In this document: piece after piece, positions 63,886-64,000 of the stretch | How positions within the stretch are numbered: position 1 is the first letter of the stretch | How the letters are laid out: every line of letters begins with the position of its first letter | NCBI GenBank assembly: GCA_018433595.1 | Contig: JAHDQY010000005.1 | Coordinates: forward strand, 41,514 to 105,513 | DNA length: 64,000 bases | Source of the DNA: Synergistales bacterium | Lineage (GTDB): Bacteria > Synergistota > Synergistia > Synergistales > Aminithiophilaceae | Direction: 5' to 3' | The notes under the pieces: generated by a model | What the model saw: the letters and a program-made list of their open reading frames with translations, nothing else | Database searches by the model: none | What the model was told of the DNA's origin: nothing | Program-made: the position numbers and the translations under genes

Positions 63886-64000
63886 GGTTTTCGGCAGCGA
63901 CCTACTCTCCCGCGGGTTCCCCCCGGAGTACCATCGGCGCTGGAGGGCTTAACTGCCGGGTTCGGCATGGAACCGGGTGTGACCCCTCCGCAAAAGCCAC
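63886..64000 (-). rRNA. rrf: 5S ribosomal RNA (5' end beyond window)
   Basis: The minus strand contains the conserved 5S core (GGAGGGGTCACACCCGGTTC, CCGAACCCGGCAGTTAAG, GCCGATGGTACTCC, GGGAGAGTAGGTCGCTGCC). The 3' end GCCGAAAACC should pair with a 5' end that lies just past base 64000. The 23S and 16S genes should follow beyond the window. Confidence 0.95.

Noticed and set aside
63711..63968. 85-codon minus-strand open frame across the gap and 5S rRNA
   Set aside because: It runs through the rRNA and the terminator hairpin, has no ribosome site and no recognisable protein features.

Overview
This 64 kb window is a gene-dense chromosomal segment of a GC-rich anaerobic diderm, most consistent with the phylum Synergistota (inference, not proven). 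The grounds are: a type IV pilus secretin (so an outer membrane); a four-subunit 2-oxoacid:ferredoxin oxidoreductase typical of amino-acid fermenters; a selenocysteine tRNA; and Firmicutes-like housekeeping context (efp/CD1247-type/Asp23/nusB, a DUF951 protein, a SigH-like sigma factor). Many genes start at GTG or TTG, and neighbours often overlap by exactly 4 nt (ATGA, GTGA, TTGA), which indicates long translationally coupled operons.

Layout. 1-9.75 kb (minus): uvrC, ribD-ribE-ribBA-ribH (a complete riboflavin set from GTP and ribulose-5-P), serS, a membrane/TagA glycosyltransferase fusion, a DUF951 protein, rlmH, ybaB, recR (cut by the window edge). 9.8-11.25 kb: cysS on plus. 11.3-13.2 kb (minus): pepA and a small unknown gene. 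13.4-16.2 kb (plus): a COG0720 (QueD/PTPS) protein, folP with an N-terminal extension, and a HAD-Nudix fusion, forming a likely folate/pterin operon. 16.3-18.0 kb: a small AT-rich accessory patch with a STAS-GHKL ATPase gene and a divergent catalytic-domain-only tyrosine recombinase, ending at the 3' end of tRNA-Sec. 18.3-20.5 kb: divergent HOGA/DapA-family aldolase and class V aminotransferase. 20.5-25.5 kb: SigH-like sigma factor, an E1-like ThiF protein, pyrimidine and purine nucleoside phosphorylases, XerC/D-type recombinase, ADP-ribose Nudix hydrolase. 25.5-30.4 kb: VorABCD-type oxidoreductase, a ParA-like ATPase, fmt, def.

30.4-41.1 kb (minus): alaS-ruvX-mutS-mutL-miaA-ispH-rpsA. 41.15-48.5 kb (minus): efp-CD1247-Asp23-membrane protein-nusB-xseA-mtnA-ahcY-mtaD, ending in S-adenosylhomocysteine/methylthioadenosine recycling. 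48.6-63.3 kb (minus): a nearly complete type IV pilus locus, pilB-pilT-pilC-(structured RNA and leader ORF)-pilA-pilV-pilW-pilX-pilY1-orf-pilM-N-O-P-Q; the prepilin peptidase is not here. 63.9-64 kb: the 5S rRNA of an rRNA operon that continues beyond the window.

The most unusual items are: the degenerate WecA-like domain fused to TagA; the COG0720 protein with a Cys-Glu active-site pair beside folP and a HAD-Nudix fusion; the recombinase/STAS-GHKL patch at selC; the shortened UvrC; a perfect 18-bp inverted repeat inside nusB; and a structured intercistronic region plus leader ORF in front of pilA. Several very strong hairpins lie at gene ends without U-tracts.
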